Of a stretch of DNA of 64,000 bases, positions 16,742 through 25,985 are shown piece after piece (positions within the stretch are counted from its first letter, which is position 1; each line of letters opens with the position of its first letter). A model generated the notes under the pieces. It had not been told where the DNA came from, ran no database searches, and saw only the letters and a program-made list of their open reading frames with translations. Both the position numbers and the translations under genes were made by a program. The stretch comes from UBA4582 sp013204195 (GTDB lineage: Bacteria > Pseudomonadota > Gammaproteobacteria > Pseudomonadales > Azotimanducaceae), in assembly GCA_963925735.1 (NCBI GenBank), contig CAWUUH010000005.1, positions 62,001 to 126,000 on the forward strand. The letters are read 5' to 3'.

Positions 16742-17578
16742 TCAGATTAAACAGGCCCGCCAATCAAACGCCACATCACCAAGCACATAGAAATAGGGAT
16801 TCAACAATCCAGCCTTCGTGTTATACCGCAGCGGCACAAACTCGTCGTCCACCACTTCTCCACCCGCGGCGATAACCACTGCATGCGCTGCCGCCGTGTC
16901 CCATTCTGAGGTGGGCGCCAGTCGCGGATACAAATCAGCCTGGCCTTCGGCAATCAAGCAAAGTTTCAGCGAACTGCCCATATTGAGCGTCTCAAGCGTG
17001 GGAAAACGAGATGTCAGCGTGGCCATGCAATGCTCCATTGCCGGACTGGAATGTCGACGGCTGGCAACAACGACCACCGATTCTGCCGCCGTAATACGAG
17101 GCGCCATTTTGCGCACAGCGATATTCTGGCGCTGATCGTCTCGCTCAACAAACGCCAGACTCGCACCGTCGCCGGCTTTCGGCCCAGATAAACCCGCGTA
17201 AAGCACATCCAATACCGGCACATAAACCACGCCAAGGACTGGTACGCCGTGGTCAATCAAGGCGATATTGACGGTAAACTCACCATTACGATTAATAAAT
17301 TCCTTTGTGCCATCGAGCGGATCCACCAGAAAATAGCGCAGCCATTGCTGACGCTCGCTAAAAGGCACCTCGTCCGACTCTTCTGACAGTACCGGAATAT
17401 CAGGCGCCAAGCGTTTTAGTCCAGCGAGAATAACCGCATTTGCCGCCAGATCAGCAGCCGTCAGAGGCGAGTCATCCGATTTGCTTTCGATACCGAAATC
17501 GTCCCGACTATAAACATCCATGATCGCAGCACCTGCCTCTCGGGCGATCGTGATAACACCTTCTAGAACATCCTGCAT
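16742..17578 (-). CDS. cysQ: 3'(2'),5'-bisphosphate nucleotidase CysQ
   Basis: This Mg-dependent phosphatase removes the 3'-phosphate from PAP (a by-product of sulfate assimilation) and keeps it from inhibiting exoribonucleases. The inositol-monophosphatase family motifs are present: DSPLTAADLAAN, LSEESDEVPF, the metal-binding VDPLDGTKEFINRNGEFTVNIA, and the C-terminal SEWDTAAAHAVVIAAGG. Length (278 residues) is somewhat above the E. coli protein. The ATG at 17578 has GGAAGG 7 bases upstream; an in-frame TTG five codons earlier overlaps that ribosome site and is rejected. It is transcribed away from hslR. Confidence 0.93.
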   Translation of the reverse strand: MQDVLEGVITIAREAGAAIMDVYSRDDFGIESKSDDSPLTAADLAANAVILAGLKRLAPDIPVLSEESDEVPFSERQQWLRYFLVDPLDGTKEFINRNGEFTVNIALIDHGVPVLGVVYVPVLDVLYAGLSGPKAGDGASLAFVERDDQRQNIAVRKMAPRITAAESVVVVASRRHSSPAMEHCMATLTSRFPTLETLNMGSSLKLCLIAEGQADLYPRLAPTSEWDTAAAHAVVIAAGGEVVDDEFVPLRYNTKAGLLNPYFYVLGDVAFDWRACLI

Positions 17579-17696
17579 AGCCACGCCTTCCAATGTTAGT
17601 ATGAGTACCGGTTACGGATCGATGGTAACGCGGACACGGCATGCTAAGACAGCCATTTATGGGATGAATACGTCTTGATAAAAACAGGATCGAAAG

Positions 17697-18080
17697 ATGG
17701 GTGGCGTCAGGGTTGATAAATGGTTGTGGGCCGCACGGTTTTTCAAGACCCGCGCCAAGGCTAAAGATGCGATTGACGGTGGCAAAGTCCACTTAGACGG
17801 TCACCGAGTAAAGCCTAGCAAGGAGCTTCAACTGGGCCAGATATTGGTGATACGCCAGGGCTGGGATGAGAAAACCGTCGTTGTAATGGGCCTTTCAGAG
17901 CAACGCCGGGATGCCAGCAGCGCCGCCAGCCTGTATGAAGAAACGCCTGAGAGCATCACGAAACGCGAGCTAGCCCAGAGCCAGCGTCAAGCCGCCGGCG
18001 CAATTAACCCCACTGCCGGTCGGCCGACTAAGAAAGACCGGCGTTTGATCCACCAGTTTCGAGAAAACAACGCGGATTAA
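17697..18080 (+). CDS. hslR: Ribosome-associated heat shock protein Hsp15
   Basis: The 127-residue S4-domain protein has RVDKWLWAARFFKTRAKAKDAIDGGKVHLDGHRVKPSKEL at the N-terminus, the RNA-binding S4 alpha-L motif, followed by a basic C-terminal tail. Hsp15 binds 50S subunits that carry a stalled nascent chain after heat shock and helps recycle them. In E. coli and Pseudomonas hslR lies close to hslO and pckA; here pckA follows after 137 bp and hslO is missing. Confidence 0.93.
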   Translation: MGGVRVDKWLWAARFFKTRAKAKDAIDGGKVHLDGHRVKPSKELQLGQILVIRQGWDEKTVVVMGLSEQRRDASSAASLYEETPESITKRELAQSQRQAAGAINPTAGRPTKKDRRLIHQFRENNAD

Positions 18081-18216
18081 AGTCCGTATATCAGCGGGCT
18101 TGAATTTGGCATACTCTGAGCCCTGACAGGGAATCTGACTTTTAGGATATATACCACATTGAACACACGCTCAACTGGCCAGGGTAATGCCTGGCGACCG
18201 GGAGTCGAGACCATCC

Positions 18217-19797
18217 ATGTCTGCACCCACTGACATCCTTGCGAACGAGCATCAGGACCTATCGCCCGCCGCACTGATCGAACGAGCTCTGCTAACCCAG
18301 GAAGGTCAGCTGACGAGCTCTGGCGCCCTGGCCGTCGAAACCGGCATGCGGACAGAGCGATACCCGCTCGACCGTTTTATCGTCAATGAACCCAGCACCA
18401 GTGACACGATCGACTGGGGCGAGATCAATCAGCCATTTCCCAGCCGCCAATTCGACGAGCTCTGGTCCCGGGTTAGTAACTACTTGGCCGAGCGCGACAC
18501 CTACACCAGCGAACTGCACGTCGGTCAGGATCTCGAGTATTACCTGCCGATTTATCTGAAAACCGAAACCGCTTGGCATAATCTGGTTGGGCAAACGCTA
18601 TTTATTCGCCCGGACGCCTTTAATCCAAAAAGCAAAGAGGTCTGGTCAATCCTCCACGCCGCCAACTTCGACTGTGATCCCCAACGCGATGGCACCCGCA
18701 GTGAAGGCGTGGTCATCATTAATTTTGCCCGTCGCAAGGTCCTACTGGCTGGTTTGCACTATGCGGGAGAAATCAAAAAAGCCATCTTCGTCGTCCAAAA
18801 CTTCTTACTCCCGGAAAAAGACGTCCTGCCCCTGCACTGCGCTGCCAACGCTGATGCAGAAGGTGCAGTCTGCTTGTTTTTGGGCGCGTCCGGGGCGGGC
18901 AAAACGACGCTGTCAGCGGACCCCGAACGATTACTGATTGGTGATGACGAACATGGCTGGGGTGAGGGCACCGTATTCAACATGGAAGCTGGGTGCTATG
19001 CCAAGTGCCTCAACATTAGCGAACCCAGAGACCCTGAAATTTTTCAAGCTATTCGCTTTGGCGCCCTGGTCGAGAACGTCGCAATTGACCCGCAGACCAG
19101 ACTTCCCAACTATAGTGACATACGCCTGACCGATAATAGTCGGGCCTGCTACCCGCTCAACCATATTGCCCAGGTTTTCAAATCGATCACTGCGTCGGAA
19201 CCCAAGACTATTATTTTTCTAAGCCGCGACTTGAATGGGGTGCTGCCCGCGGTTGCTCGACTCTCTCGAGAAGCCGCCGCTTATCATTTTTTGACTGGCT
19301 ATTCGACCCGCCTCAACGCCCACGCGGACAATGCCGACGGCACAATAGAAACCGTGTTCTCCGCTTGTTTCAGCGCACCCTTTTTGCCCAGACCAGCACC
19401 ACTGTATGCTGACCTATTTATGCAGCGCCTCGACGAACATGACACTCAGGTTTATCTGGTAAATACGGGCTGGTACGGTGGCTCTGCCGCAAATGGCGGC
19501 CAACGCATCAGCCTGGCCCTAACCCGTCGAATCATCAACGCGATACACAGCGGCGAAATTCTTGACGCCGAGACCAACGCTCTGCAGCCACTGAATCTGA
19601 CAATACCAACTCGACTTGAGGGTATCGATGCTGCCCTGCTAGATCCCCGCATGTCCTGGCCTGACGCATCAACCTATGATCAGGCGGCAGGCGCACTTGC
19701 AGAGCAATTCGTCGCGAATTTTCAGCAATACGCTGTCGACACCAGAATTATTAATGCTGGCCCACTCGGCCACGCGACACCTTTAAGAGCACATTAG
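18217..19797 (+). CDS. pckA: Phosphoenolpyruvate carboxykinase (ATP)
   Basis: This enzyme converts oxaloacetate and ATP to phosphoenolpyruvate and CO2 for gluconeogenesis. Visible are the P-loop LGASGAGKTTLSADP, the kinase-2 motif LIGDDEHGWG, FNMEAGCYAKC and FLSRDLNGVLPAVARLS. From 18217 the length is 526 residues, typical for the ATP-dependent family. ATG 18217 (MSAPTDIL) has GGAG 12 bases upstream. An in-frame ATG at 18187 after AGGGTA would add ten residues and cannot be excluded. Together with aceA it supports growth on C2 compounds or fatty acids. gshA follows after 5 bp, so they may share a transcript. Confidence 0.95.
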   Translation: MSAPTDILANEHQDLSPAALIERALLTQEGQLTSSGALAVETGMRTERYPLDRFIVNEPSTSDTIDWGEINQPFPSRQFDELWSRVSNYLAERDTYTSELHVGQDLEYYLPIYLKTETAWHNLVGQTLFIRPDAFNPKSKEVWSILHAANFDCDPQRDGTRSEGVVIINFARRKVLLAGLHYAGEIKKAIFVVQNFLLPEKDVLPLHCAANADAEGAVCLFLGASGAGKTTLSADPERLLIGDDEHGWGEGTVFNMEAGCYAKCLNISEPRDPEIFQAIRFGALVENVAIDPQTRLPNYSDIRLTDNSRACYPLNHIAQVFKSITASEPKTIIFLSRDLNGVLPAVARLSREAAAYHFLTGYSTRLNAHADNADGTIETVFSACFSAPFLPRPAPLYADLFMQRLDEHDTQVYLVNTGWYGGSAANGGQRISLALTRRIINAIHSGEILDAETNALQPLNLTIPTRLEGIDAALLDPRMSWPDASTYDQAAGALAEQFVANFQQYAVDTRIINAGPLGHATPLRAH

Positions 19798-19802
19798 AAC
19801 CA

Positions 19803-21377
19803 ATGACCCATCTTTTGACAGACTCGTTGACCTTCCTCAGCAAGGCTTATGCCGACGGCCCACTGGAGTTCAACCGCGGCATCGAACGCGAGGCACTTAG
19901 GGTCGATGCCGCGGGCAAACTCGCGCAGACCCCGCACCCAACATTTCTTGGCTCGAAACTGACCCACCCGACCATTACGACAGACTTTTCAGAGTCTCAG
20001 GTAGAGCTCATCACACCAGTCGCAAAAACAGCAGATGCCGCCTTGGCCATGCTCAACGATGTGCATCGCTATGTCTATTCCGGCCTGGGCGATGAAACGC
20101 TCTGGTCCGCCAGCATGCCTTGCGTCCTTGGCGAAGAACAGAGCATCCCCCTGGCTCAATATGGACCGTCGAATATCGGGCTCCTGAAGACCACCTACCG
20201 GCAGGGTTTGAGCAATCGTTACGGCCGCGCGATGCAAACGATCTGTGCGATCCACTACAATTTCTCAGTAGACCCATCACTGTGGCAGCATCTATCTCAT
20301 CTCGAAAAACAAACTAACGACAAGCACTATCGGTCTCAAAGATACTTTGACCTGATGCGTAATTTTAGACGACTGTCTTGGCTGCCTATTTATCTTTTCG
20401 GCGCGTCCCCAGCAGCCTGCAAAAGCTTTGTTAAGGGGCGTAAACACAGCCTTCAAGATTTTGACGCTGACAGCCTGTTTCTGGAGAACGCCACCTCCTT
20501 ACGCAATGGCGACCTAGGCTACCAGAGCGAAACCCAAGCGGGCATGCTCGACGTTTGCTACAACTCACTAGACAATTATATCGGCACTCTGGCTAAAGCC
20601 ATCTGTACGCCGCACGAAATTTATCAAAGGCTCGGCGTGAAACATGACCAGCAATATTTACAGGTCAGCGGTAATATTTTGCAATCAGAAGCCGAGTTTT
20701 ACACAACCATACGAGCTAAGTGTGTACCCCCCAAGGGCGCCAACTTTCTCGCAACCTTAAAGGATGAGGGCGTTGAATACATTGAGGTTAGACTCTTGGA
20801 TGTTAATCCCTATCTGCCGCTGGGCATTGACGAAACCGAGATCCATTTTCTTGATGTGTTTTTATTGTACTGCTTATTAATCGCCAGCCCCGAACATGAT
20901 CCGGCGCTTTGTGCCAGTGTCACCAGCAACCTACGCGCCGTCGTTCACAACGGCCAAGACACGTCGACTATTATCGACAATTTGGGCCAACAACAATCGA
21001 TTAAAGCCTGGGGTCAAACCGTACTGGCAGACCTCATGCACGTCGCGCAGTGGCTCGACAAAACCAACGGCGTCGATGTCTACGCCACTAGCGTCGGTGC
21101 TCAACAAGCTAAGCTCGCGGACAGCGGGAAAATTCCAAGCGCTCGAATCATCGAAGACATGCGCGCTGAACCCATGCCATTCTTTCGCTTCGCGATGAAC
21201 CAGTCGCAAGCGCATAAAGCGGAATTTAAGCGACAAGCCTTGAGTCAGACAGAGCTCGCTTACTTCCAGGCGCTGTCTGAAACGTCACGACGGGAGCAAG
21301 CTAAAATTGAAGCGACTCCCGGTCCGAATTTCGATGCCTATCTCGAGGCTATGTTGAAGAGTTACCAGAGCCTGTGA
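19803..21377 (+). CDS. gshA: Glutamate-cysteine ligase
   Basis: The 524-residue proteobacterial type-1 enzyme makes gamma-glutamylcysteine, the first step of glutathione synthesis. The N-terminal FNRGIEREALRVD, the substrate-binding region TDFSESQVELITPV, the IHYNFS motif and the EYIEVRLLDVNPY segment match E. coli GshA. It begins 5 bp after the pckA stop and overlaps acpH by four bases. In Pseudomonas gshA is also near pckA, which supports the synteny. Confidence 0.95.
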   Translation: MTHLLTDSLTFLSKAYADGPLEFNRGIEREALRVDAAGKLAQTPHPTFLGSKLTHPTITTDFSESQVELITPVAKTADAALAMLNDVHRYVYSGLGDETLWSASMPCVLGEEQSIPLAQYGPSNIGLLKTTYRQGLSNRYGRAMQTICAIHYNFSVDPSLWQHLSHLEKQTNDKHYRSQRYFDLMRNFRRLSWLPIYLFGASPAACKSFVKGRKHSLQDFDADSLFLENATSLRNGDLGYQSETQAGMLDVCYNSLDNYIGTLAKAICTPHEIYQRLGVKHDQQYLQVSGNILQSEAEFYTTIRAKCVPPKGANFLATLKDEGVEYIEVRLLDVNPYLPLGIDETEIHFLDVFLLYCLLIASPEHDPALCASVTSNLRAVVHNGQDTSTIIDNLGQQQSIKAWGQTVLADLMHVAQWLDKTNGVDVYATSVGAQQAKLADSGKIPSARIIEDMRAEPMPFFRFAMNQSQAHKAEFKRQALSQTELAYFQALSETSRREQAKIEATPGPNFDAYLEAMLKSYQSL

Positions 21378-21976
21378 ACCATCTCGCCCATTTCCAACTA
21401 GCCGGGGCAGAACACGCGCTCATCGTTGGTGGATTTCTTGGTGACTTTGTTAAAGGCCGATTACCTTCTGAGTACGATGCCAACATTGACCGCGGTATTC
21501 GCTTGCATCGGTCTATCGACGCATTCACTGATCAGCATTCGATCGTGAAGCAGTCTCAGGCGCGATTCGGCCCCAGACTGCGACGTTTCGCTCCCGTCAT
21601 CACCGATATTGTTTTTGATCATTTTCTCGCCCGCCACTGGCAGCATTTTTCCCCGTTGAGCCTGCAGAAATTCAGCACGGAGATTTATAGGATCGTTCTC
21701 GCCAACGAGTCTACGCTGCCTGAGCGAGCAACCCGCTTGATCAAAGACATGCAACAGCATCGCCGCCTTGAAAAGTACTCACGTCGGGAATTTGTCGATT
21801 CCGCATTACTCAGCCTGTCAAAACGCATCACACGAACCAACCCCTTGTACGATGGGTTCGAGGAGTTCGTGACTCATTACGATGCGCTAGAGTCAGACTT
21901 TTTAGAGTTTTTTCCGGAAGTTTTGGCATTCTCGATCCAATGGCAACAGTCAAACCCCTTAATCGAGCAACCATGA
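21374..21976 (+). CDS. acpH: Acyl carrier protein phosphodiesterase
   Basis: The 200-residue HD-like hydrolase removes the 4'-phosphopantetheine arm from acyl carrier protein. The family N-terminus MNHLAHFQLAG and the GGFLGDFVKGRLP, RGIRLHRSIDAFTD and DIVFDHFLARHW motifs carry the conserved His and Asp residues. Translation starts at GTG 21374 within GTGA, overlapping the gshA stop, so it is translationally coupled to gshA. A 21-codon frame overlapping its stop (from 21973) has no support. Confidence 0.9.
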   Translation: MNHLAHFQLAGAEHALIVGGFLGDFVKGRLPSEYDANIDRGIRLHRSIDAFTDQHSIVKQSQARFGPRLRRFAPVITDIVFDHFLARHWQHFSPLSLQKFSTEIYRIVLANESTLPERATRLIKDMQQHRRLEKYSRREFVDSALLSLSKRITRTNPLYDGFEEFVTHYDALESDFLEFFPEVLAFSIQWQQSNPLIEQP

Positions 21977-22154
21977 ACCACAGCCGTCTCTATCTGCCAC
22001 TCGAAGCTACCGCTATGCAGCATGTCAGCTATCAGTGAAGCGCTGAAAAATCATAGCCTGGTGTGCACTGGACAGAAGAATAATTTAAAGCCTTTACGGC
22101 AGGTTTATTACATACTGCTGATTCATTCCACCCGCCAAAAATGATCTGAACGCC

Positions 22155-22679
22155 ATGAACACAGCCTCTAACCCCATGTCATCAATAAAGTATCCTTCGT
22201 CCCGTATAATCTATCTGGGCCTGTTTGCCCTCTGCGCGTTGTTAATGGCTGTAGCGCTGTATATGGAGCACGTCATGGCCCTAGAGCCCTGCCCCTTATG
22301 TATTATGCAGCGAGTCATGGTCATCGCAATCGGCTTGATAGCGCTCATAGCCGCCTTGCACGGGCCGGCAAAAACAGGCATCCAAATTTATGGCGGCGGA
22401 GTGATCGTTGCAGCCCTTGGCGGAGGTTTCCTGTCGAGTCGACAGCTTTGGTTACAAAGTCTACCCGCTGACGAGGTACCTGCCTGCGGCCCAAGTCTCG
22501 ACTATTTATTAGACGTTTTCCCCTTGACTGATGTCCTGAGTATTGTTTTGAGTGGCGACGGAAGTTGCGCAGAAATTGTCTGGTCCTTATTCGGGGTCAG
22601 CATTCCAGGCTGGACGCTACTGGCCTTTGCTGGCTTGTTGGCGGTGGGCGCCTGGCAGATTCTTCGCCCGCAAACATAA
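22155..22679 (+). CDS. dsbB: Disulfide bond formation protein DsbB
   Basis: This inner-membrane quinone reductase reoxidises DsbA. The 174-residue protein has four membrane segments. The first redox pair is in the LEPCPLCIMQRV loop (CPLC). The second pair is the two distant cysteines of the second periplasmic loop (VPACGPSL and GDGSCAEIVW). Its partner dsbA is in the same window at 51477-52154. An alternative in-frame ATG eight codons later is possible. The gene is separated by 83 bp from the ABC-F gene. Confidence 0.94.
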   Translation: MNTASNPMSSIKYPSSRIIYLGLFALCALLMAVALYMEHVMALEPCPLCIMQRVMVIAIGLIALIAALHGPAKTGIQIYGGGVIVAALGGGFLSSRQLWLQSLPADEVPACGPSLDYLLDVFPLTDVLSIVLSGDGSCAEIVWSLFGVSIPGWTLLAFAGLLAVGAWQILRPQT

Positions 22680-22762
22680 CGCTTGCGTCATTGCGACGAG
22701 TAGTAGACATCAGCCGCCGCCGTCGGTGCTATACTGTGCGGTCTGCATTGAGTAGCCATTGA

Positions 22763-24634
22763 ATGTTATCCCTGAATAATCTCGCCTTGCGCCGGGGTAC
22801 GGAGCTTTTATTTTCCGGCGCCTCTTTTACGATTCATCAAGGCCGCAAGGTCGGCTTTGTCGGGGCCAACGGTGCGGGAAAAACCAGCCTGTTTAAGTTG
22901 ATTTTAGGTGAGCTGGAGATCGACGAAGGCACCCTCGAATATCCACCAGAGACACGCATCGCGCACCTAGAACAAGAAGCACAGGCCAGCAGCGAAATTG
23001 CCCTGGAATACGTGCTGGCCGGTGACAAAGAACTCAATCAAACCCTCGCCGCCATCCAACAGGTTGAAGTGAGCGGTGAATACGGCGCGATCGCCCGATT
23101 ACACGAAAAACTCGACAGTCTCGATGGCTACACGGCGAAATCGCGCGCCGAGCAGCTAATGCTCGGCCTTGGCTTTCAGGCAACAGATTTCGAACGTCCT
23201 TTGAGCGCCTTTTCTGGCGGCTGGAGAATACGTCTTAACCTGGCGCAAGCATTGATGACACCTTCAGATCTGTTACTTCTGGATGAACCAACAAACCATC
23301 TCGATCTCGATGCGATCGTCTGGCTGTCAAACTGGATCAAGGCCTATCGGGGCTCATTACTGCTGATCTCTCACGACCGCGAATTTCTCGATGAGACGGT
23401 GGACAGCATTGCTTACCTTCACCATCAAACGATCGAACTGTTCAGCGGTAACTATTCACAATTTGAAATTCTCAAGGCGGCGCGACTTGCTGAACAACAA
23501 AGCAACTATGAAAAACAGCAACGTGAAGTTAAGCACATGCAGGACTTTGTCAGGCGCTTTCGAGCTCAGGCCACGAAGGCGCGGCAAGCACAAAGCCGGC
23601 TGAAAGCCCTGGGCCGCCTCGAACTCATTGCACCGGCACACATCGATTCGCCATTCCATTTCGAGATTCCTACGGCCGATAAATTTTCAGATCCGCTACT
23701 CTCTTTAGTCGATGCCGATATCGGCTACGCCAGCCCTATTTTGACGCATATTCGTCTAAGCCTGCACCCCGGTGACCGCCTGGGTTTGCTGGGGCACAAT
23801 GGTGCGGGGAAAACCACGCTGATTAAAACCCTGCAAGGCGAATTACCGCTGCTTCGCGGCGAGCGGCAGGAAGGCATGAATCTGAAGATTGGTTATTTTT
23901 CCCAACATCAAGTTGATGACCTGATCTTGGATGAATCGGCTCTGCAACATATCCGTCGCAGCGACAAGGTCCTTGGCGAGCAGCAAATTCGCAATTACCT
24001 GGGTGGCTTTGATTTCCATGGAGATAAGGTCCTTGAGCCCGTCAAAATTTTTTCGGGCGGCGAAAAAGCTCGACTGGCCTTGGCCTTAGTCGCTTTCAGC
24101 CGACCCAACCTACTGCTAATGGACGAGCCCACCAACCATTTGGACATCGATATGCGCCACGCTTTAACGGTGGCGCTGCAATCATTCGAAGGCGCACTAT
24201 TACTAATCTCCCACGACCGGCATCTGCTGGCCAATACCGTTGATAATTTTCTGCTCGTCGAAGACGGTAAAATCACTATCTTCAAGGGTGATCTGGAGGA
24301 CTATCGAAAGCGCGTCCTGGCGCCAAAGACGACTGGTGGGGTAGCGCCTGGAGAGGTCAGCACAAAAAAATCGGCGACGCCAAACAATCAAAATACGGGC
24401 AAACAGCTTCGCCAGCTCAGAACTAGGATCAAGACCCTGGACGAGCGACTGGCACGGTTGCACATCAAGCTGAAAGCAACGGACGACGCACTGACGGACA
24501 CTGAACTTTACCAACAGGCAAACGATTCGAATTTACAAAATCTACTTCGAGAAAAGCTTGAGCTCGAAGGAGAGATAGAACAACTCGAGGAGGAATGGCT
24601 AGACCATCATGAACTGTTAGAGAGCCTGGCTTAA
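22763..24634 (+). CDS. yheS: ABC-F family ATPase, YheS type
   Basis: This soluble 623-residue protein has two ABC domains on one chain and no membrane domain. Walker A motifs are GANGAGKTS and GHNGAGKTT; signatures are FSGGWRIRL and FSGGEKARL; Walker B are LLLLDEPTNHLDLDA and LLLMDEPTNHLDID. Between them is the ABC-F linker of charged helices that enters the ribosomal E site. The C-terminal coiled coil (about residues 545-620) is also typical. ABC-F proteins relieve ribosome stalling or adjust translation. The N-terminal sequence and length are closest to YheS rather than Uup or EttA. Confidence 0.9.
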   Translation: MLSLNNLALRRGTELLFSGASFTIHQGRKVGFVGANGAGKTSLFKLILGELEIDEGTLEYPPETRIAHLEQEAQASSEIALEYVLAGDKELNQTLAAIQQVEVSGEYGAIARLHEKLDSLDGYTAKSRAEQLMLGLGFQATDFERPLSAFSGGWRIRLNLAQALMTPSDLLLLDEPTNHLDLDAIVWLSNWIKAYRGSLLLISHDREFLDETVDSIAYLHHQTIELFSGNYSQFEILKAARLAEQQSNYEKQQREVKHMQDFVRRFRAQATKARQAQSRLKALGRLELIAPAHIDSPFHFEIPTADKFSDPLLSLVDADIGYASPILTHIRLSLHPGDRLGLLGHNGAGKTTLIKTLQGELPLLRGERQEGMNLKIGYFSQHQVDDLILDESALQHIRRSDKVLGEQQIRNYLGGFDFHGDKVLEPVKIFSGGEKARLALALVAFSRPNLLLMDEPTNHLDIDMRHALTVALQSFEGALLLISHDRHLLANTVDNFLLVEDGKITIFKGDLEDYRKRVLAPKTTGGVAPGEVSTKKSATPNNQNTGKQLRQLRTRIKTLDERLARLHIKLKATDDALTDTELYQQANDSNLQNLLREKLELEGEIEQLEEEWLDHHELLESLA

Positions 24635-24660
24635 ATCCCTTGTATTGATTCTATGCCGGG

Positions 24661-25689
24661 TCACGACCCGAACGTATCATCCAACAGCGCAAACGCCGTC
24701 AAAATACTTAAACCATTCGGGGCCGCCAGAATTTTGGCTCTGAGCTCAGCGCGATTATTTTCGCGGTTAGCCTGATGCATTTCCACAGCGTGCCAATGCA
24801 CCATTTTCTCCCACACGGGATCGAGGATTTCTGCACCAGGCACTTCAGTACCTTCCAAGGTTTTAATGGTCAAGTTGCGAAACTCTGAAATTGCCGCCTT
24901 CAGCCAAGCCACATGGACCGACTCATCTTGCCTAATCCGATTGATCAAGGCGACTGCGTGTTGCGCCTCCTGGCGCTTATCCTGAAATACATCCGGATGA
25001 TCAATCACCCGTTCATAAAAATCAAAGGCCCGCTCGGCTCTGACTTCAATCATCAATAAGTTCATCAAGAAGGCAATAACGCCTTCATATTCGGCACCGA
25101 TCTGCGGCATTTCACGGGTGGATTTTTCGCGACCAATACTGGCCGGCGCCACTGGCACAGGGAACTTGTTCTTGCCAAAAATCAGATCACGAGTGGCGTA
25201 CCACATCACATCGTGGCCACCCGCTTCGGTCTGTGGATTGCCACCCTCATCCCAGCCGTGGGTTGTCAGCAAGCCTTTACCAAGATGACCCAACGCTGTT
25301 TGGCTGATATCTTCCTTGATGATCAGTGCAAAGTCCGGCGGATTAAGGTCTGCCAGCGCCCGGCCTCGACCCTCAATCAAACCCGTGACGGTCAATGAAT
25401 CCCACAGTGGTTGCTCGACGCCTTGCTGTAGCAGCCAAACTTGTTGATCGATGGTGGGATAATTTGGCTCCACCAACAAGGCGGTGGTCGCCTCGACGAT
25501 GGGTATATTGCTGTCCTGCAGACTGGCTAACCACGCATTGATTGCTGGCCAGCGAAATCGAGTTCGCGGCGACAGATAAAGACCGTCCTCGGAAAACCCA
25601 CCATGGAGTTTCAGGCCGCACTCAACATGAGGCATTGCATAGTCATGCTCCGTCTCTATTTCAGTCTTGCTATAGGTTAGCCTAGCCAT
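24661..25689 (-). CDS. Uncharacterised protein with ferritin-like diiron signature
   Basis: I do not recognise this 342-residue protein. The second half looks like a ferritin-like four-helix bundle. One helix has Glu202, Glu215 and Glu219 (AEYEGVIAFLMNLLMIEVRAER), and the next ends in RQDESVHVAWL with an ExxH pair (Glu256, His259), the usual diiron ligands. A His-rich stretch (HWHAVEMH, about residues 298-305) follows. The first half has Glu126/His135 and His159 in stretches that could supply further ligands. There is no signal peptide or membrane segment. It is transcribed alone, convergent with the ABC-F gene. An oxidoreductase or hydroxylase role is possible but unproven. Confidence 0.75.
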   Translation of the reverse strand: MARLTYSKTEIETEHDYAMPHVECGLKLHGGFSEDGLYLSPRTRFRWPAINAWLASLQDSNIPIVEATTALLVEPNYPTIDQQVWLLQQGVEQPLWDSLTVTGLIEGRGRALADLNPPDFALIIKEDISQTALGHLGKGLLTTHGWDEGGNPQTEAGGHDVMWYATRDLIFGKNKFPVPVAPASIGREKSTREMPQIGAEYEGVIAFLMNLLMIEVRAERAFDFYERVIDHPDVFQDKRQEAQHAVALINRIRQDESVHVAWLKAAISEFRNLTIKTLEGTEVPGAEILDPVWEKMVHWHAVEMHQANRENNRAELRAKILAAPNGLSILTAFALLDDTFGS

Positions 25690-25945
25690 GCCCGTCTCCT
25701 GTTTTTGTTGCAGCCCGTTTTTGCTGCCGCTAATGATCGACAGGTAGATTGTCGATTCAAATCAAACTTCGAGCCTCGCAAAAGCGCGACGGAAAGCATC
25801 TGCAGACTTCCCCATTAATGAGAGTTGGTCGAGTCTCGCGGTCAGAACTGGTCAGCAGAGCGCTTGATTAAACGCCGGCTGCTGGCTCCTTGTCAATCCA
25901 GCACAAGGCGGCATCGGGGTGCTCGTACCTTAACCACATCAGCGC

Positions 25946-25951
25946 TATAAT
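25946..25951 (+). promoter_or_regulatory. Putative -10 element for hemB
   Basis: A perfect TATAAT lies 34 bp before the hemB ATG. The sequence 17 bp upstream (TCGTAC) is a poor -35, so only the -10 is convincing. Confidence 0.4.
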
Positions 25952-25985
25952 AGCCGTCTTAATTCATCAGCAATCCGATAAGACC

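Noticed and set aside
21973..22038. 21-codon frame overlapping the acpH stop (ATGA)
   Set aside because: Short, no conserved feature, and the overlap alone is weak evidence.
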